A stretch of DNA of 55,810 bases from an uncultured bacterium (lineage in GTDB: Bacteria; UBP6; UBA1177; JAKLFG01). Of the stretch, positions 45,599 through 55,400 are shown piece after piece (position 1 is the stretch's first letter; the number at the start of each line of letters is the position of its first letter). The translations under genes were made by a program, and so were the position numbers. The DNA lies in the NCBI GenBank assembly GCA_937871295.1, contig CALMRE010000214.1, positions 1 through 55,810 on the forward strand, read 5' to 3'. The notes beneath the pieces were generated by a model. That model was given only the letters and a program-made list of their open reading frames with translations, had not been told where the DNA came from and ran no database searches.

Positions 45599-47616
45599 CA
45601 AGGCCTCCCCTGCTCTTCTATCTGTGCGGCCCACACATCGCCGAGCGGGCAATTCGCCGCATCACGGGTATCCAGACCGCCGACGACCACAAAGGCGTCG
45701 TCATGGATCACCACCGAGAAATCGATGCGCGGCGCGAACGGGGCATCATGCATGAAACGCCACTCCGCTCCTTCCACCGAACACCACACCTCTGACAGGG
45801 GGTTGGCGTCATGTCCACCGATAAGGCAAAGATAATCGCCGTAGGAAACCGGCTCGGCGCCGAATCGCGGCGAAAAAGGAGGCGCGGGAAGAAGTTCCCA
45901 CTCGTTCCCGTCATCCGAACGGTACACCTGTGATGCATTTCGGTGGAACGCATATATCTTGCCTTGATGGACCAGCATCCTCCCGGGTTCGGAGGTTCTG
46001 GTAAAGCTCTCCATTTTCTCCCAAGCGACGCCGTCGGCGGTACGCCACACATCGTAGAGATCGCCGTCGTCATCCTCGCCGCCGAACAGATAAAGCATAT
46101 CGTCGAAGACGAACAGCGATGCCAAGGACCGTTCAGGGAACGGCCCCTTTTCGAGCATTTGGTCCCAATTCTTGCCGTTCGTCGAACGCCACACATCGCT
46201 TTGCCGCCCCACGCCATAGGTGGATCCGCCGACAAGCCAAAGCGCCCCCTTATAGACGGCGAGCGATGCGTCGACACGTGTACCGAACGGGGCGTCAGCG
46301 ATGGCGCGTTCCCAGTAAATACCGTCCAGCGAGCGCCATATCTCGCTTTTATAGTTGTTCTGATCCGATCGGTTCCATCCGCCGATGACCCACAGGTACC
46401 CGTCAAAACTCGCCGCCGCATGGCCCTGTCGGGCCGTGAAAGGACGATCCGGGAACAGGTCTTCCCATGAAAGGGCATCGGTGCTCTGATAGAGATAACG
46501 GTCTATCTCGCTCCTTTCGCTGGAAGAAGAATACCCTCCAAAGAGGTTCAGCATGGTATCGGTGACCACGACCTGCTGTTCGTAGCGAGCGATGACCGGT
46601 TCGACCTCGCTCACCAACTCCCAGCTCACTCCGTCGGCACTCGACCACACATCGGTCAACAACGCGTAGTTTTCATCCATTCCGCCCATGAGGTAGAGAC
46701 GGCCACCGAACGAAAGCACCTTGGGATCGGCGCGCGCCGTAAAGGGACCGTCGGATAGTTTCTCCCACGAAAAACCGTCCGTCGAGGACCAGACATCGTT
46801 GTGCACCTGATCGCCATCATCGCCACCGATGATGTAAAGGGCGTCATTATGAATGGTCCATCCGAATTGCACACGCGGCTCGAATGGCGCCGGGCTGGCC
46901 GTCCAGGTCACCCCTTCATCTTCGGAAACGTACGCGCTTTCGCAGATCGGCGTTCCGTTCCCGTACCAACAGCGGCTTCCCAGCAGCCATAACCGGTCGT
47001 CAAGAGCGACCAACACCGGCTTGTCACGTTCACCGAATGGACAGCCGACGCATCGACGATGCCAGTAACGGCCATCGTCCGAGTACCAGAGATCGTCGAG
47101 AGACCCCAGAGCGCCACGGCCACCGGCCATCCAAAGGCGGTCATGATAGGTGGTCATGGCATGGCTTATCCTGCGGGGGAAAGCACCGTTTTCAAGGAGC
47201 GATTCCCAATGCACCCCATCGGTCGAACGCCACACATCGTCCTCGACCTGACAGTGAGAAGCGCCGCCGCTCAGGAACCACGCAGCCCCCAGTTTGCTGA
47301 CTGCGGCGCCATAACGTTCGGGAACACCTTCACGCCCGGCCAGTTGCGACCACGAACTCAGAACAAGGTCGTCTATCGACACCAGGTCTGCGTCGGTCGA
47401 CCAATCCGTCTCGCCCGAAAGACCCTCATCCTCATCGGACAGGATCCCGTCCGATTCGATCAAAAGAAAAGCATCTTCCTCGGTCTCAACAATGGCATTA
47501 TCAGCGACCGGCACGTCGCCGTCGGGCGTCACCGCGTCGGCGTCATGCTCCGTCTTCGCTGACGAACACGCGGCGAGAAGAGCCGCGAAAACGATGAGGT
47601 ATTTTCTCCCAACCAT
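45598..47616 (-). CDS. Kelch/Asp-box repeat lipoprotein (first of pair)
   Basis: A 672-residue lipoprotein starting at 47616 (MVGRKYLIVFAALLAAC); open frame upstream belongs to another gene. An Asp/Glu-rich tether spans about 20-75. I count about eleven 'DVW-x-S-x-DG-x-x-W' units (DVWRSTDGVHWESL, DVWSSTDGFSWEKL, EIWRSLDGIYWERA, DVWRTADGVAWEKM and others), enough for one large or two propellers. There is no good Shine-Dalgarno, and the predicted promoter places the transcription start at or beside the ATG, so a leaderless mRNA is possible. Confidence 0.85.
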   Translation of the reverse strand: MVGRKYLIVFAALLAACSSAKTEHDADAVTPDGDVPVADNAIVETEEDAFLLIESDGILSDEDEGLSGETDWSTDADLVSIDDLVLSSWSQLAGREGVPERYGAAVSKLGAAWFLSGGASHCQVEDDVWRSTDGVHWESLLENGAFPRRISHAMTTYHDRLWMAGGRGALGSLDDLWYSDDGRYWHRRCVGCPFGERDKPVLVALDDRLWLLGSRCWYGNGTPICESAYVSEDEGVTWTASPAPFEPRVQFGWTIHNDALYIIGGDDGDQVHNDVWSSTDGFSWEKLSDGPFTARADPKVLSFGGRLYLMGGMDENYALLTDVWSSADGVSWELVSEVEPVIARYEQQVVVTDTMLNLFGGYSSSSERSEIDRYLYQSTDALSWEDLFPDRPFTARQGHAAASFDGYLWVIGGWNRSDQNNYKSEIWRSLDGIYWERAIADAPFGTRVDASLAVYKGALWLVGGSTYGVGRQSDVWRSTNGKNWDQMLEKGPFPERSLASLFVFDDMLYLFGGEDDDGDLYDVWRTADGVAWEKMESFTRTSEPGRMLVHQGKIYAFHRNASQVYRSDDGNEWELLPAPPFSPRFGAEPVSYGDYLCLIGGHDANPLSEVWCSVEGAEWRFMHDAPFAPRIDFSVVIHDDAFVVVGGLDTRDAANCPLGDVWAAQIEEQGRP

Positions 47617-47622
47617 GCCGCC

Positions 47623-47651
47623 ATAATAGCCAAATGTTCTCGGAAAGTAAA
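47623..47651 (-). promoter_or_regulatory. Putative promoter of the Kelch pair
   Basis: Minus strand TTTACT (47651-47646), 17-bp spacer, TATTAT (47628-47623). The -35 sits at the edge of repeat copy B. The start point would be about 47616. Confidence 0.5.
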
Positions 47652-47705
47652 GCGGAGGGACTATTTCTCCGGGGACTTTTCCTTCTCCAGCGCCGCGAGC
47701 GTCAC
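47647..47705 (-). repeat. 59-bp direct repeat, copy B (source)
   Basis: The native copy: the last 14 codons and stop of the YbhN-like gene plus 14 bp beyond. See copy A at 43431-43489. Confidence 0.95.
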
Positions 47706-48641
47706 ATGATTGCGCCACAGCCACACAAGACCGATGATGGTGACCGGCACTATCTGCGCCATGTGGAGCACCAGCGCCACCGCCATGCCGAGCGTCGTAA
47801 CGATGGCGAATATCTCCAGCGATTTGACCACCGCGTACTGGAACACCCCCAAACCGCCTGGCGTCGAGGGAATGAGCATCCCCATGTTGACCGTCACGAG
47901 CATCAGCAGGTACGCTATCCACGGGATATCGAGCCCGAACGCTCTGACGACGAGCACATAGACCCCTATCTCGATGCTCCAGACGACGAACGACAGGATG
48001 AGCACCGTCGCGAGTTGCGATAAAGACTCTATCGCCCGGGTGCCGTGCAGGAACTTCTCGAGCAGTTCGAACGGCATCGCCAGCCACTTGGGGACCCGCC
48101 CCGAAACGGCGCGGACGATACGCACCGGCAGATCGGAAAAACTGCTGAAAAGGACGAAAACGAACAGCGACACGAAGATGAGCCCCGCCAGTTCGGCGAG
48201 ATTGCGCACCCACCCCGGGAAGGGATAGACGAACAGGAGCGCCGCGAGAATGAGGAAGACCGTCAGCCCGTCGAATATCCGTTCGACGAATATCGAGGCG
48301 AAGGCGGCGGTGCGGGAGATGCCGTTGCGGCTCCCGGCGAGGTAGGCGCGGGTGAATTCGCCGATGCGCGACGGCAGGACGTTGTTGACGGCGTAGCCCG
48401 CCATGACCAGCCGTATCGATTCGACGAGCGATATCTTCTTGAGATGGCCGAGCAAGGCCCGCCAGCGCAGTCCGCGGATGACGAACGACGAGAGGTAGAG
48501 CGCCATCCCGGCGGCGACATAGAAAAGATTGCTGTCGGCGAGATATCTGACGAACAGCGCCAGATCTATCTGGCGGAACAGCAGCCAGAAGAGCAGTACG
48601 GTGACGAAAAAACCCAGCAGCGCTTTTATCCGGTTGTTCAT
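47661..48641 (-). CDS. YbhN/LPTM-family integral membrane protein
   Basis: A 326-residue polytopic membrane protein of the UPF0104/lysylphosphatidylglycerol synthase transmembrane family (PF03706). Family landmarks include 'SFVIRGLRWRALL', 'GYAVNNVLPSRIGEFTRAYL', 'SIFVERIFDGLTVF' and 'IPSTPGGLGVFQYAVV'. About eight helices are seen. The soluble LPG synthase domain is absent, so a lipid transport or flippase-like role is more likely than aminoacyl transfer. The ATG overlaps the stop of the PAS-REC-HPt gene (ATGA). Its 3' end is duplicated at 43431. Confidence 0.9.
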   Translation of the reverse strand: MNNRIKALLGFFVTVLLFWLLFRQIDLALFVRYLADSNLFYVAAGMALYLSSFVIRGLRWRALLGHLKKISLVESIRLVMAGYAVNNVLPSRIGEFTRAYLAGSRNGISRTAAFASIFVERIFDGLTVFLILAALLFVYPFPGWVRNLAELAGLIFVSLFVFVLFSSFSDLPVRIVRAVSGRVPKWLAMPFELLEKFLHGTRAIESLSQLATVLILSFVVWSIEIGVYVLVVRAFGLDIPWIAYLLMLVTVNMGMLIPSTPGGLGVFQYAVVKSLEIFAIVTTLGMAVALVLHMAQIVPVTIIGLVWLWRNHVTLAALEKEKSPEK

Positions 48642-50062
48642 CGGTTCAGCCCCGCCAGCGTGGTGCGCCGGTATTTGCCGATGGCCGCCTCAAGCCGCGG
48701 GAATTGGGCCGCGAGCCGGTCGAACAGTTCCGCAAGTCCTTCCGCGCGCCCTTCCGCCGCCTGTATCTCGAGTTTATAGGCCGCCTCCTGCATCGCCTTC
48801 GCGCCGATATTGCCGCAGGAACCCTTGATGGTGTGCGCCTCGATGCGGATGGCGGGGAGATCTTTCGCCTCGCCGGTCAGCCGCCGCAGGATATCAAGCC
48901 GTTTACCGGTATCGGACAGGAACAGCGTCAGCATCTCCTCTTCGAAGCGGCGGTCGTTCTCGGAACTGCGCTGAAGCGCCGCCGGATCGAGCGCCGGAAA
49001 GGCATCGGCGGAGGCCGTTTTGGGGAGATCCTTCGTCAGCCCGTTCCGCGCAAGCACCTCCCGCAGAGCATCGAGGGTGACCGGCTTTGAAAGATATTCG
49101 TTCATCCCCGCCGCGATACACCTCTCGCGGTCGCCCCGCATGACATTGGCGGTCATCGCGACGATCGGCATCGTCTCGAACCCCTCGCCCAGCGCCCGGA
49201 TGCGTCGGGTCGCTTCAAAACCGTCGAGTATCGGCATCTGGCAATCCATCAGGACCAGATCGTAACGCTTCTTCCCGCACGCCTCCACCGCCTCCGCCCC
49301 GTGGTAGGCGATGTCGCAGGCGAAACCGAGTTTTAAAAGCATCTTCGCCGCCACCTTCTGGTTGACGAGGTTGTCCTCCACCAGCAGGATGCGGGCATCG
49401 CCCGGGACCGCGGGCGGAGGAAGCCGTTCTTCCCGTTCCGCTCCGAGCGATCCGTCCGAAGCCTCGCTGGTCATCCCTTCGGTCTCGGGCCGCTCATCGG
49501 CCGGGCGGGATGTTTCGCGCAGGGAAAGCAGTTCCGCCTCCATCCGTTTGCGGCGGCCGATGTCTTCCAGAACGCCGATGAAGTGTATCTCGTCGTCCGA
49601 TATGGCGGTCGACAGCCGCAGTTCGACCCAGCGGGTCCGGCCGTCGGCGCCGCGCACCCGGAATTCGTTCTGCACCTCGTGGAACTTCAGGCGGCTTTCG
49701 TCGAGCGTCCGTATGAGCGGTTCACGGTCCTCCGCGACGACGAAATCTATCCAGTTCATCTCGAAATTCTCCTCGAGCGGGATACCGAGTATCTCGAGGA
49801 AACGGGTGTTGACATAGGTCAGTTCATTGGAAAGATTCAGTTTGAAGATGCCGATGGGAAGCGTCATGGCCAGCAGGCGGAATTCCTCCTCCTTGGTCCG
49901 GAGTTCCTGTTCATGCTCCTTCCGGCTGGCGACGAAACGGTCGAAGTTCTCCCGCGCCTCGCGATTCAGGCGGCGCAACCGCGCGATGAGACGGACGATG
50001 AAAACGACCACGGCGACCGTGAAAAACGCGCCGGTCAGATGGAAAATATCTATGATATCCAT
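48638..50062 (-). CDS. Membrane-anchored PAS-REC-HPt protein without kinase core
   Basis: A 474-residue signalling protein. One transmembrane helix (about 8-27), a PAS/PAC domain (about 60-172, ending 'FIGVLEDIGRRKRMEAEL'), a 45-residue linker, a receiver domain (about 223-335) with acidic pocket 'VEDN' and D273 in 'LMDCQMP', K326 in 'EYLSKPV', then an HPt domain with H410 in 'RIEAHTIKGSCGNIGA'. The architecture is that of a hybrid histidine kinase from which the HisKA and ATPase domains are missing. It must receive phosphate from another kinase. It is between the NYN-CSD gene (19 bp) and the YbhN-like gene (overlap). Confidence 0.9.
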   Translation of the reverse strand: MDIIDIFHLTGAFFTVAVVVFIVRLIARLRRLNREARENFDRFVASRKEHEQELRTKEEEFRLLAMTLPIGIFKLNLSNELTYVNTRFLEILGIPLEENFEMNWIDFVVAEDREPLIRTLDESRLKFHEVQNEFRVRGADGRTRWVELRLSTAISDDEIHFIGVLEDIGRRKRMEAELLSLRETSRPADERPETEGMTSEASDGSLGAEREERLPPPAVPGDARILLVEDNLVNQKVAAKMLLKLGFACDIAYHGAEAVEACGKKRYDLVLMDCQMPILDGFEATRRIRALGEGFETMPIVAMTANVMRGDRERCIAAGMNEYLSKPVTLDALREVLARNGLTKDLPKTASADAFPALDPAALQRSSENDRRFEEEMLTLFLSDTGKRLDILRRLTGEAKDLPAIRIEAHTIKGSCGNIGAKAMQEAAYKLEIQAAEGRAEGLAELFDRLAAQFPRLEAAIGKYRRTTLAGLNR

Positions 50063-50081
50063 GAAGCCCCGCTATCCCGCC

Positions 50082-51086
50082 TCACTCGACCGTTACCGGG
50101 TTTTCCGTCTCCGCCGTCGGGGAGGCCGCCGGGTCGATCGAAGGCGTCGCATCCGCCGACCGCAGTACCCGTCCCGCCGCGCCGGCGCGCCCCGGTTCCG
50201 GTTCGCGCTTGACCAGGAAGGTCACCATCATCCCGATATCGGCGGCATCCCACTCGATGTCGGTCAGATCGGAAAGATGGAAAAAGAATTCGCGCCCGTC
50301 CACGCCCCGGATGAAGCCGTAGCCTTTCTCGCGCACCACCTTGCATATCTCGCCCGGCAGAGGATCTCCCGTCGGTTCGGGCTGCGCGGAAAAGGATTGA
50401 TGCTGTTCGGCGAAGCGGCGGCGGCATTCGTCGCAGTAGAAGGGGCGGCCGGCGCGCGGCCGGAAATCGCTCCACACCTTGCGTGGCCCCTGATGCAGCG
50501 GCGAAAGACACTCCAACTGGCGCTTTTCGGCCCGCAGTTCTATGCGCGGCACGATATCGTTGAGCCAGACGATCCCGGCGTCGACCACGCCCGCCAACGC
50601 CGAAGGATCGGCGTATTCGCGGTCGCAGGCATCCTTGATGCTCGCGATGACCACCCGTTTCCCGAGCCGGCGCAGAAGTCTCAGCGAGGGGAGATGATCC
50701 CGGTCTCCCGCCACGACCACGGCCACATCGAGGGCGCCGGGAAGGGCCGCATAGTAGAAGAGTTCGGCGACAAGCGCCATGCCCCCCTCCCGCTCGGTGG
50801 GGAACAGGAGCGCCTCGTAGTGATGGTCCTCGCGCAGAAGGGCGAACCGTTCGCGGCGGCTATCCGTATCGGCATCCTTTTCTTCTTTTTCGATATCTTT
50901 CGCGTACAGGAAGGTGCGGACCACCTCCGCTCCGGTCAGGTCGAGCGCCTGCGCCGCCTCGACGCCGAGCGCGCGGGGCAGTAGCGCGAAATCGAGCGAA
51001 AGGTCTCCCGCCGCGCCGCTGCCGGCCAGCAGGTGGAGCGAATCGAGCAACCAATCGCCGTCAATGAAAATCATTACACGCGCCAT
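50082..51086 (-). CDS. NYN-domain nuclease fused to a cold-shock domain
   Basis: A 334-residue protein. The start at 51086 (MARVMIFIDGDWLLDS) has GGAG seven bases upstream. The NYN/PIN-like domain (about 1-190) shows acids in 'FIDGDWLLDS' and 'VVVAGDRDHLPSLRLLRRLG', typical of the LabA/DUF88-type metal-dependent RNase fold. A short 'FYCDECRRRF' CxxC knuckle (about 238) precedes a cold-shock-type OB domain (about 255-305: 'CKVVREKGYGFIRGVDGREFFFHLSDL'-like, with the aromatic GYGFI and FFFH strands). A Pro/Ala tail follows. RNA binding plus cleavage is the natural inference. Confidence 0.85.
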   Translation of the reverse strand: MARVMIFIDGDWLLDSLHLLAGSGAAGDLSLDFALLPRALGVEAAQALDLTGAEVVRTFLYAKDIEKEEKDADTDSRRERFALLREDHHYEALLFPTEREGGMALVAELFYYAALPGALDVAVVVAGDRDHLPSLRLLRRLGKRVVIASIKDACDREYADPSALAGVVDAGIVWLNDIVPRIELRAEKRQLECLSPLHQGPRKVWSDFRPRAGRPFYCDECRRRFAEQHQSFSAQPEPTGDPLPGEICKVVREKGYGFIRGVDGREFFFHLSDLTDIEWDAADIGMMVTFLVKREPEPGRAGAAGRVLRSADATPSIDPAASPTAETENPVTVE

Positions 51087-51129
51087 TTCATTTCTCCATT
51101 TTAATTTCAGCGGCCACTTTGCGGAAGCG

Positions 51130-51158
51130 ATGCTAGCAGATAGCTCCCCGTTTGGCAA
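51130..51158 (-). promoter_or_regulatory. Promoter of the NYN-CSD operon
   Basis: Minus strand TTGCCA (51158-51153), 17-bp spacer, TAGCAT (51135-51130), matching the -10 of the DUF1538 operon. Confidence 0.55.
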
Positions 51159-51175
51159 AAAAATGCGACCGATAG

Positions 51176-51204
51176 TTGCTTTTACCGCGGGACACCCCTA
51201 TACT
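51176..51204 (+). promoter_or_regulatory. Promoter of the vWA lipoprotein gene
   Basis: TTGCTT (51176-51181), 17-bp spacer, TATACT (51199-51204), about 31 bp before the ATG; its -35 lies 17 bp from that of the divergent NYN promoter. Confidence 0.6.
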
Positions 51205-51235
51205 TTCGCTGTTGACGAAACCAACGGAGAAAAAA

Positions 51236-52480
51236 ATGGGACGCTTTTTACTGTTGCTCCCGGTCTTTATGTTGTTTTTTGCCGCCTGCACGCCCCCTGA
51301 AGAGGACTGGAACACCGACACCGACCTCATCGGCGGCGGGGAAGATGGGGAAAAGGACATAAACGACGAAAAGGACCTAAAGGACGAGGATCAGACGGCC
51401 GGTTCAGACCAGTCCGACTCTGCCGCCGATGATCAATCAGACACCGACCAACCCGACAGCACCGGGAGCGACGCCATCCTCCCCGACGACGACACTCCCG
51501 GTCAGTGGCTCGACCCGGTGACCAATCTGAAGATAGAGACCTCCATAGATCAACTCGTGCTCACCTGGACCAACCCGACGATGACGGGACTCACCGACAT
51601 CAAGGTGGTCCGCAGTCTGGCCGCGTTCCCGCAGAACATCAACGACGGCGACCTGCTGAACGAAGCGCTCGTCGAGACCTATGCCGACACGGCGGTCGAC
51701 GCCGGAGTGATCCATTATTACAGCGTATTCGCCTGCTACGGCGCGCTGGGATGCAGTATGCCCGCCGTCATGGGCGGCACCCCCTGCTACGACCGGATGG
51801 ACCTCGTGTTCGTGATGGATGTCTCGACCAGCATGGACTACATACTTGAGGATATGGAGAACCAGATCGGACTCGTCTGGAATTATGTTTCCCAGAATAT
51901 CGAACTGACCCCGACGATGGGGCTGACGGTATTTGTCGACGATGTGACGCTGGTCAATTCCGGCGCCCCCTACGCGACCGTCGAGGCGCTCAAGGGCGAT
52001 TTTCACTCATGGTATCAGCACACCTCCACCAACCAACAGACCCAGAGCGATGCCGGCAACAGCGACTGGCCCGAGAACTCGCTCGACGGCCTCGCCCTGA
52101 CCGCGAAGAACTTCCAGTGGCGCGATGTCAGCAAGACGCTGCGCATCATCATCCTCACCACCGACGATACCTTCCGCGAGAAACCCGCCTCGTTCACCAG
52201 CGGTCTTCCCGCCCAGCACACCTACGACGAGACGGTGACCTTGCTGAAGGACGGCCGCATCCGCGTCGCCGCTTTCGCCGCGAAGATCGGCGGCTCCACC
52301 GCGACCACCAATGTCGAGCCGGGCTTCTTTACCGCCTACAACGGCAAAGACTCCATACCGCTGGCGACCGGCGGCGAGGTCTTCTTCATCGACGATGTGA
52401 AAAGCGGGTCGTTGTCGCTGGTGGACGCGATAAATAATTTCGTGGAAACGGAGCGCTGTACCGCCTCCGATCAGGAATAA
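51236..52480 (+). CDS. vWA-domain lipoprotein
   Basis: A 414-residue lipoprotein; ATG 51236 has GGAG six bases upstream (MGRFLLLLPVFMLFFAAC, C18). A long Asp/Ser/Glu tether (about 20-88) is followed by a fibronectin-III-like segment (about 92-180, 'VTNLKIETSIDQLVLTWTNP') and a von Willebrand A domain (about 188-405). The MIDAS motif D195-x-S-x-S is intact, with 'IIILTTDDTF' as a later strand. It should bind a protein or matrix ligand through a metal ion. The only protein gene on the plus strand; it is convergent with the activase, with 7 bp between stops. Confidence 0.87.
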   Translation: MGRFLLLLPVFMLFFAACTPPEEDWNTDTDLIGGGEDGEKDINDEKDLKDEDQTAGSDQSDSAADDQSDTDQPDSTGSDAILPDDDTPGQWLDPVTNLKIETSIDQLVLTWTNPTMTGLTDIKVVRSLAAFPQNINDGDLLNEALVETYADTAVDAGVIHYYSVFACYGALGCSMPAVMGGTPCYDRMDLVFVMDVSTSMDYILEDMENQIGLVWNYVSQNIELTPTMGLTVFVDDVTLVNSGAPYATVEALKGDFHSWYQHTSTNQQTQSDAGNSDWPENSLDGLALTAKNFQWRDVSKTLRIIILTTDDTFREKPASFTSGLPAQHTYDETVTLLKDGRIRVAAFAAKIGGSTATTNVEPGFFTAYNGKDSIPLATGGEVFFIDDVKSGSLSLVDAINNFVETERCTASDQE

Positions 52481-52487
52481 CGCCGCC

Positions 52488-55400
52488 TCACCCTTCGGCG
52501 GGCACCGTCATATCATCTTCCGGGTCCGGCTCCAGCGCCTCGTTGGAGACGATGGTCTTGAGAATGGCCGATACCTTGTCGTTGATGTCGAGGTCGCCGT
52601 CGTAGAACTGAGACACTATCGGGATGCCGAGCGCATCCTTGAGTTCAAGGAATATCGATCCGGTGATGGTCCCCGGCATACAGCCGAACGGCGCGGTGTT
52701 GACCACCATCTTCGCCCCCTGACGGGCGAAGAGTATCGTCCGGCCGATGGTGATGATCGCCTCGCCGGAGAAATCGACCGGCAGGTACTTCATCCCCTCC
52801 TCCATCACCTCTTTCATCGGCGGTTCGTGCCGGTCGGAAAGGAGACGGTGGGCGGCGCGGTAGTAGCTCTTCTCGATCTGGCCGAAATAGAGGTTCTTGA
52901 CGAGCGATTCTCCCTGCCCGAAAAGCGATACCCCCTGCTGTTTGGCCATGAAGGACTGCATATACATAGTGTAGGATATCCATTCGTGGATCGGCGACAG
53001 CCACGCCTCGCCGCCGTTCTGTTCGATCACGCGGATGATATCGCCGTTGGCGAAGCGGTTACAGCGGACATATATCTCGCCGACGACCCCCACCAGCGGC
53101 CGCTGTTCGTGGGTTCGCGGGATCTTCGCGAAATCGTCGACGATGCCGGGGAATACCAGCCGCAGGTCGCGGCCCGCCGACAATTCATTCTCAAGGAGCG
53201 TCAGACTTTTCTCGAAGAGTTCGTCGGCGTCGCCCTTGGTCACTTCGTAGGGACGGATCTTGGTCGTCAGTTTGAGGAGCAGATCGCCCGCCATCGTGCC
53301 GTGCATCAGGGCGCGGCGGATACCCTCATCGACCCCCTGATAACTGTTGATCGACGAAGGTGAAAGTATCTCGATATTATCGTAGCCTTCGTTCCAGAAG
53401 ACCTTGCGTTCCAATAGGTTATACTGTCCGAAGCGGCACGGCCCTTCCGCCGTCGGCATGAAAATAATGTGTTTTTTGTCCCGTTCACGCCCCGCTTTTT
53501 TGAGTATCGCGCCCAGCGTGAGGGTCATCGGCAGACATTCACAGCCGCGGGTTGTCCGCTTGCCCAGCAGCAGATCCTCTTCGTCCTCGGGGTCGAGCGA
53601 CCGCGCTTCGTAGCCGCCGGCGCGGAACGCCGCCGCGAACATCCGCGACACCGCCTCGTGCATCGGCGGTATCCAGATCGTGCCGCTCTTCAGGTCTATC
53701 GGCCGGTCGGCGGTGAAGACCTCGGGCATGGTCCCCTTGCCGCTCCGCTTGAGCCCGCCCTTCTTGCGGTAACTGCGCACCACATCCATGAAGGCCTCGA
53801 CGCGGGTGCGGTAGCCGCCGTCGGAGTCGTGTTCGTCGAGTTCGAGTATCAGCATCGGCTTCCCCTTCATCTCCTCCTCGACATAGCTCAGAAGAAAGCT
53901 GTCGGGGCCGCAGTTGAAGTTCGACAGGTATATCGCGAACATATTCTTCGTGGCGCGGACCCGTTTGGCCGCCGCGACGATCTTCTGGCCGTAGTTCCAG
54001 AATACATTGAAGTGGTTCCCGTCGGCGAGCGTCGGGAGGTCGAGGTCGAGCATATCTATCGGCACCACATCGTGGCCCATCGCCGCGATCGCCTCGGCGA
54101 TGCCGAGATTGACGCCGCGGTCGTGGATGTTGTAGGGGCGCCCGATGATGACGAATACCGGCTTGTTCTCCTTCTCCCGCGCGGCGGCTATCTTCTCCCC
54201 TTCGGCGCGGATGTTCCCGTAAAGCGTCTCCCACGCCGCGTAGGCTTCGATAAATGCCTTCTCTATCTCCTTCTTCTTCGCCGGTATCTCGTGTTCTATC
54301 GCTTCATGGATCATCTTGGCGACCTTGAAGGTGTCGAGCCGCAGGTCGATGACCGGCGTGAGGAACCGGATGTCGCTGCGGCCGCCCCGCTCGACGAACG
54401 AGCGGATGACCGCCGGGCTGCTCTCGACATAGGGGCAGAAGAAGGAAAAAGCGGTCGTCATCTGCTGTTTATCGCTGATATAATATGGATGGAAAACCAG
54501 CGCGTTCTTCTTGAACAGGCTCACCGCGTGACCGATGGCGACCTTGGCCGGATAACAGAAGTCGCCCGTCGCGAGGCGGGCCGCCTCTTCGCGGATCGCC
54601 GGGGTGCTGTAGAGTCCCGAAAGCTGCGTCTCGTAGCCGAGGAGCGCGAAGAACTTACGCCACAGCGGATAGTAGGTATGGTTAACGAGGGTATGCGGGA
54701 TGTGGACCGTCCCCTTCGGCGGCTTGGACAGCTCTTCTTTTTTGTAGTAGAGGGCGTTGCGCAGGCGGAATGAATCGTACTGCGGCAGTTCGCGCCGTTT
54801 CTCTTCCGACGGGTCGCGGCCGCACATGAAACCCCAGCTGAAACTGCCGCCGTCGGTCCGGGTGATGGTGTTGATGCGGCAGTAGTTGGTGCAGAGCTTA
54901 CAGACCGAGGTGCTGGTGGTCACTTCGACGGTCGCCGCCTGCGGGCCGATGAAACGGCTGGGAACACCCTCGGCGGTCTTTTCGAGCGCTATCTGCGCCG
55001 CGCCGATGCTCCCCATGACATGGCAGAAGGGCGATACGACCACCTCGACGCCAAGCAGGTTCTCGAACGCGGCGACCAGACCCTTGTTGCGCGCCGTGGC
55101 CCCCTGAAAATGGACCCTTTTGCGGCTTATCGGCCGGTTGCCGACCACTTTCATCAGGTAGTTCTGGATGACCGAATAGAGGACCGCCGCGAGCGCCTCC
55201 TGTTTGCTGTAACCCTGTTTGAGGATGGCGCGGAGATCCTGCTCCATGAAGACGGTACAGCGGTCGCTGGTGACCGGCGGGGCGATGTTCTCGGTGGCGG
55301 GACCGATACGGTCGAGCGCGTAACCCAGTTTGCGCGCCTGTTCCTCGACGAAACTGCCGGTGCCGGCGGCGCAGACATAGTTCATGTTGACATCGGCGAC

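Noticed and set aside
51236-52480. Orthologue of the myxobacterial gliding adhesin CglB
   Set aside because: Similar size and vWA lipoprotein plan, but I see no specific shared features and no gliding genes nearby.
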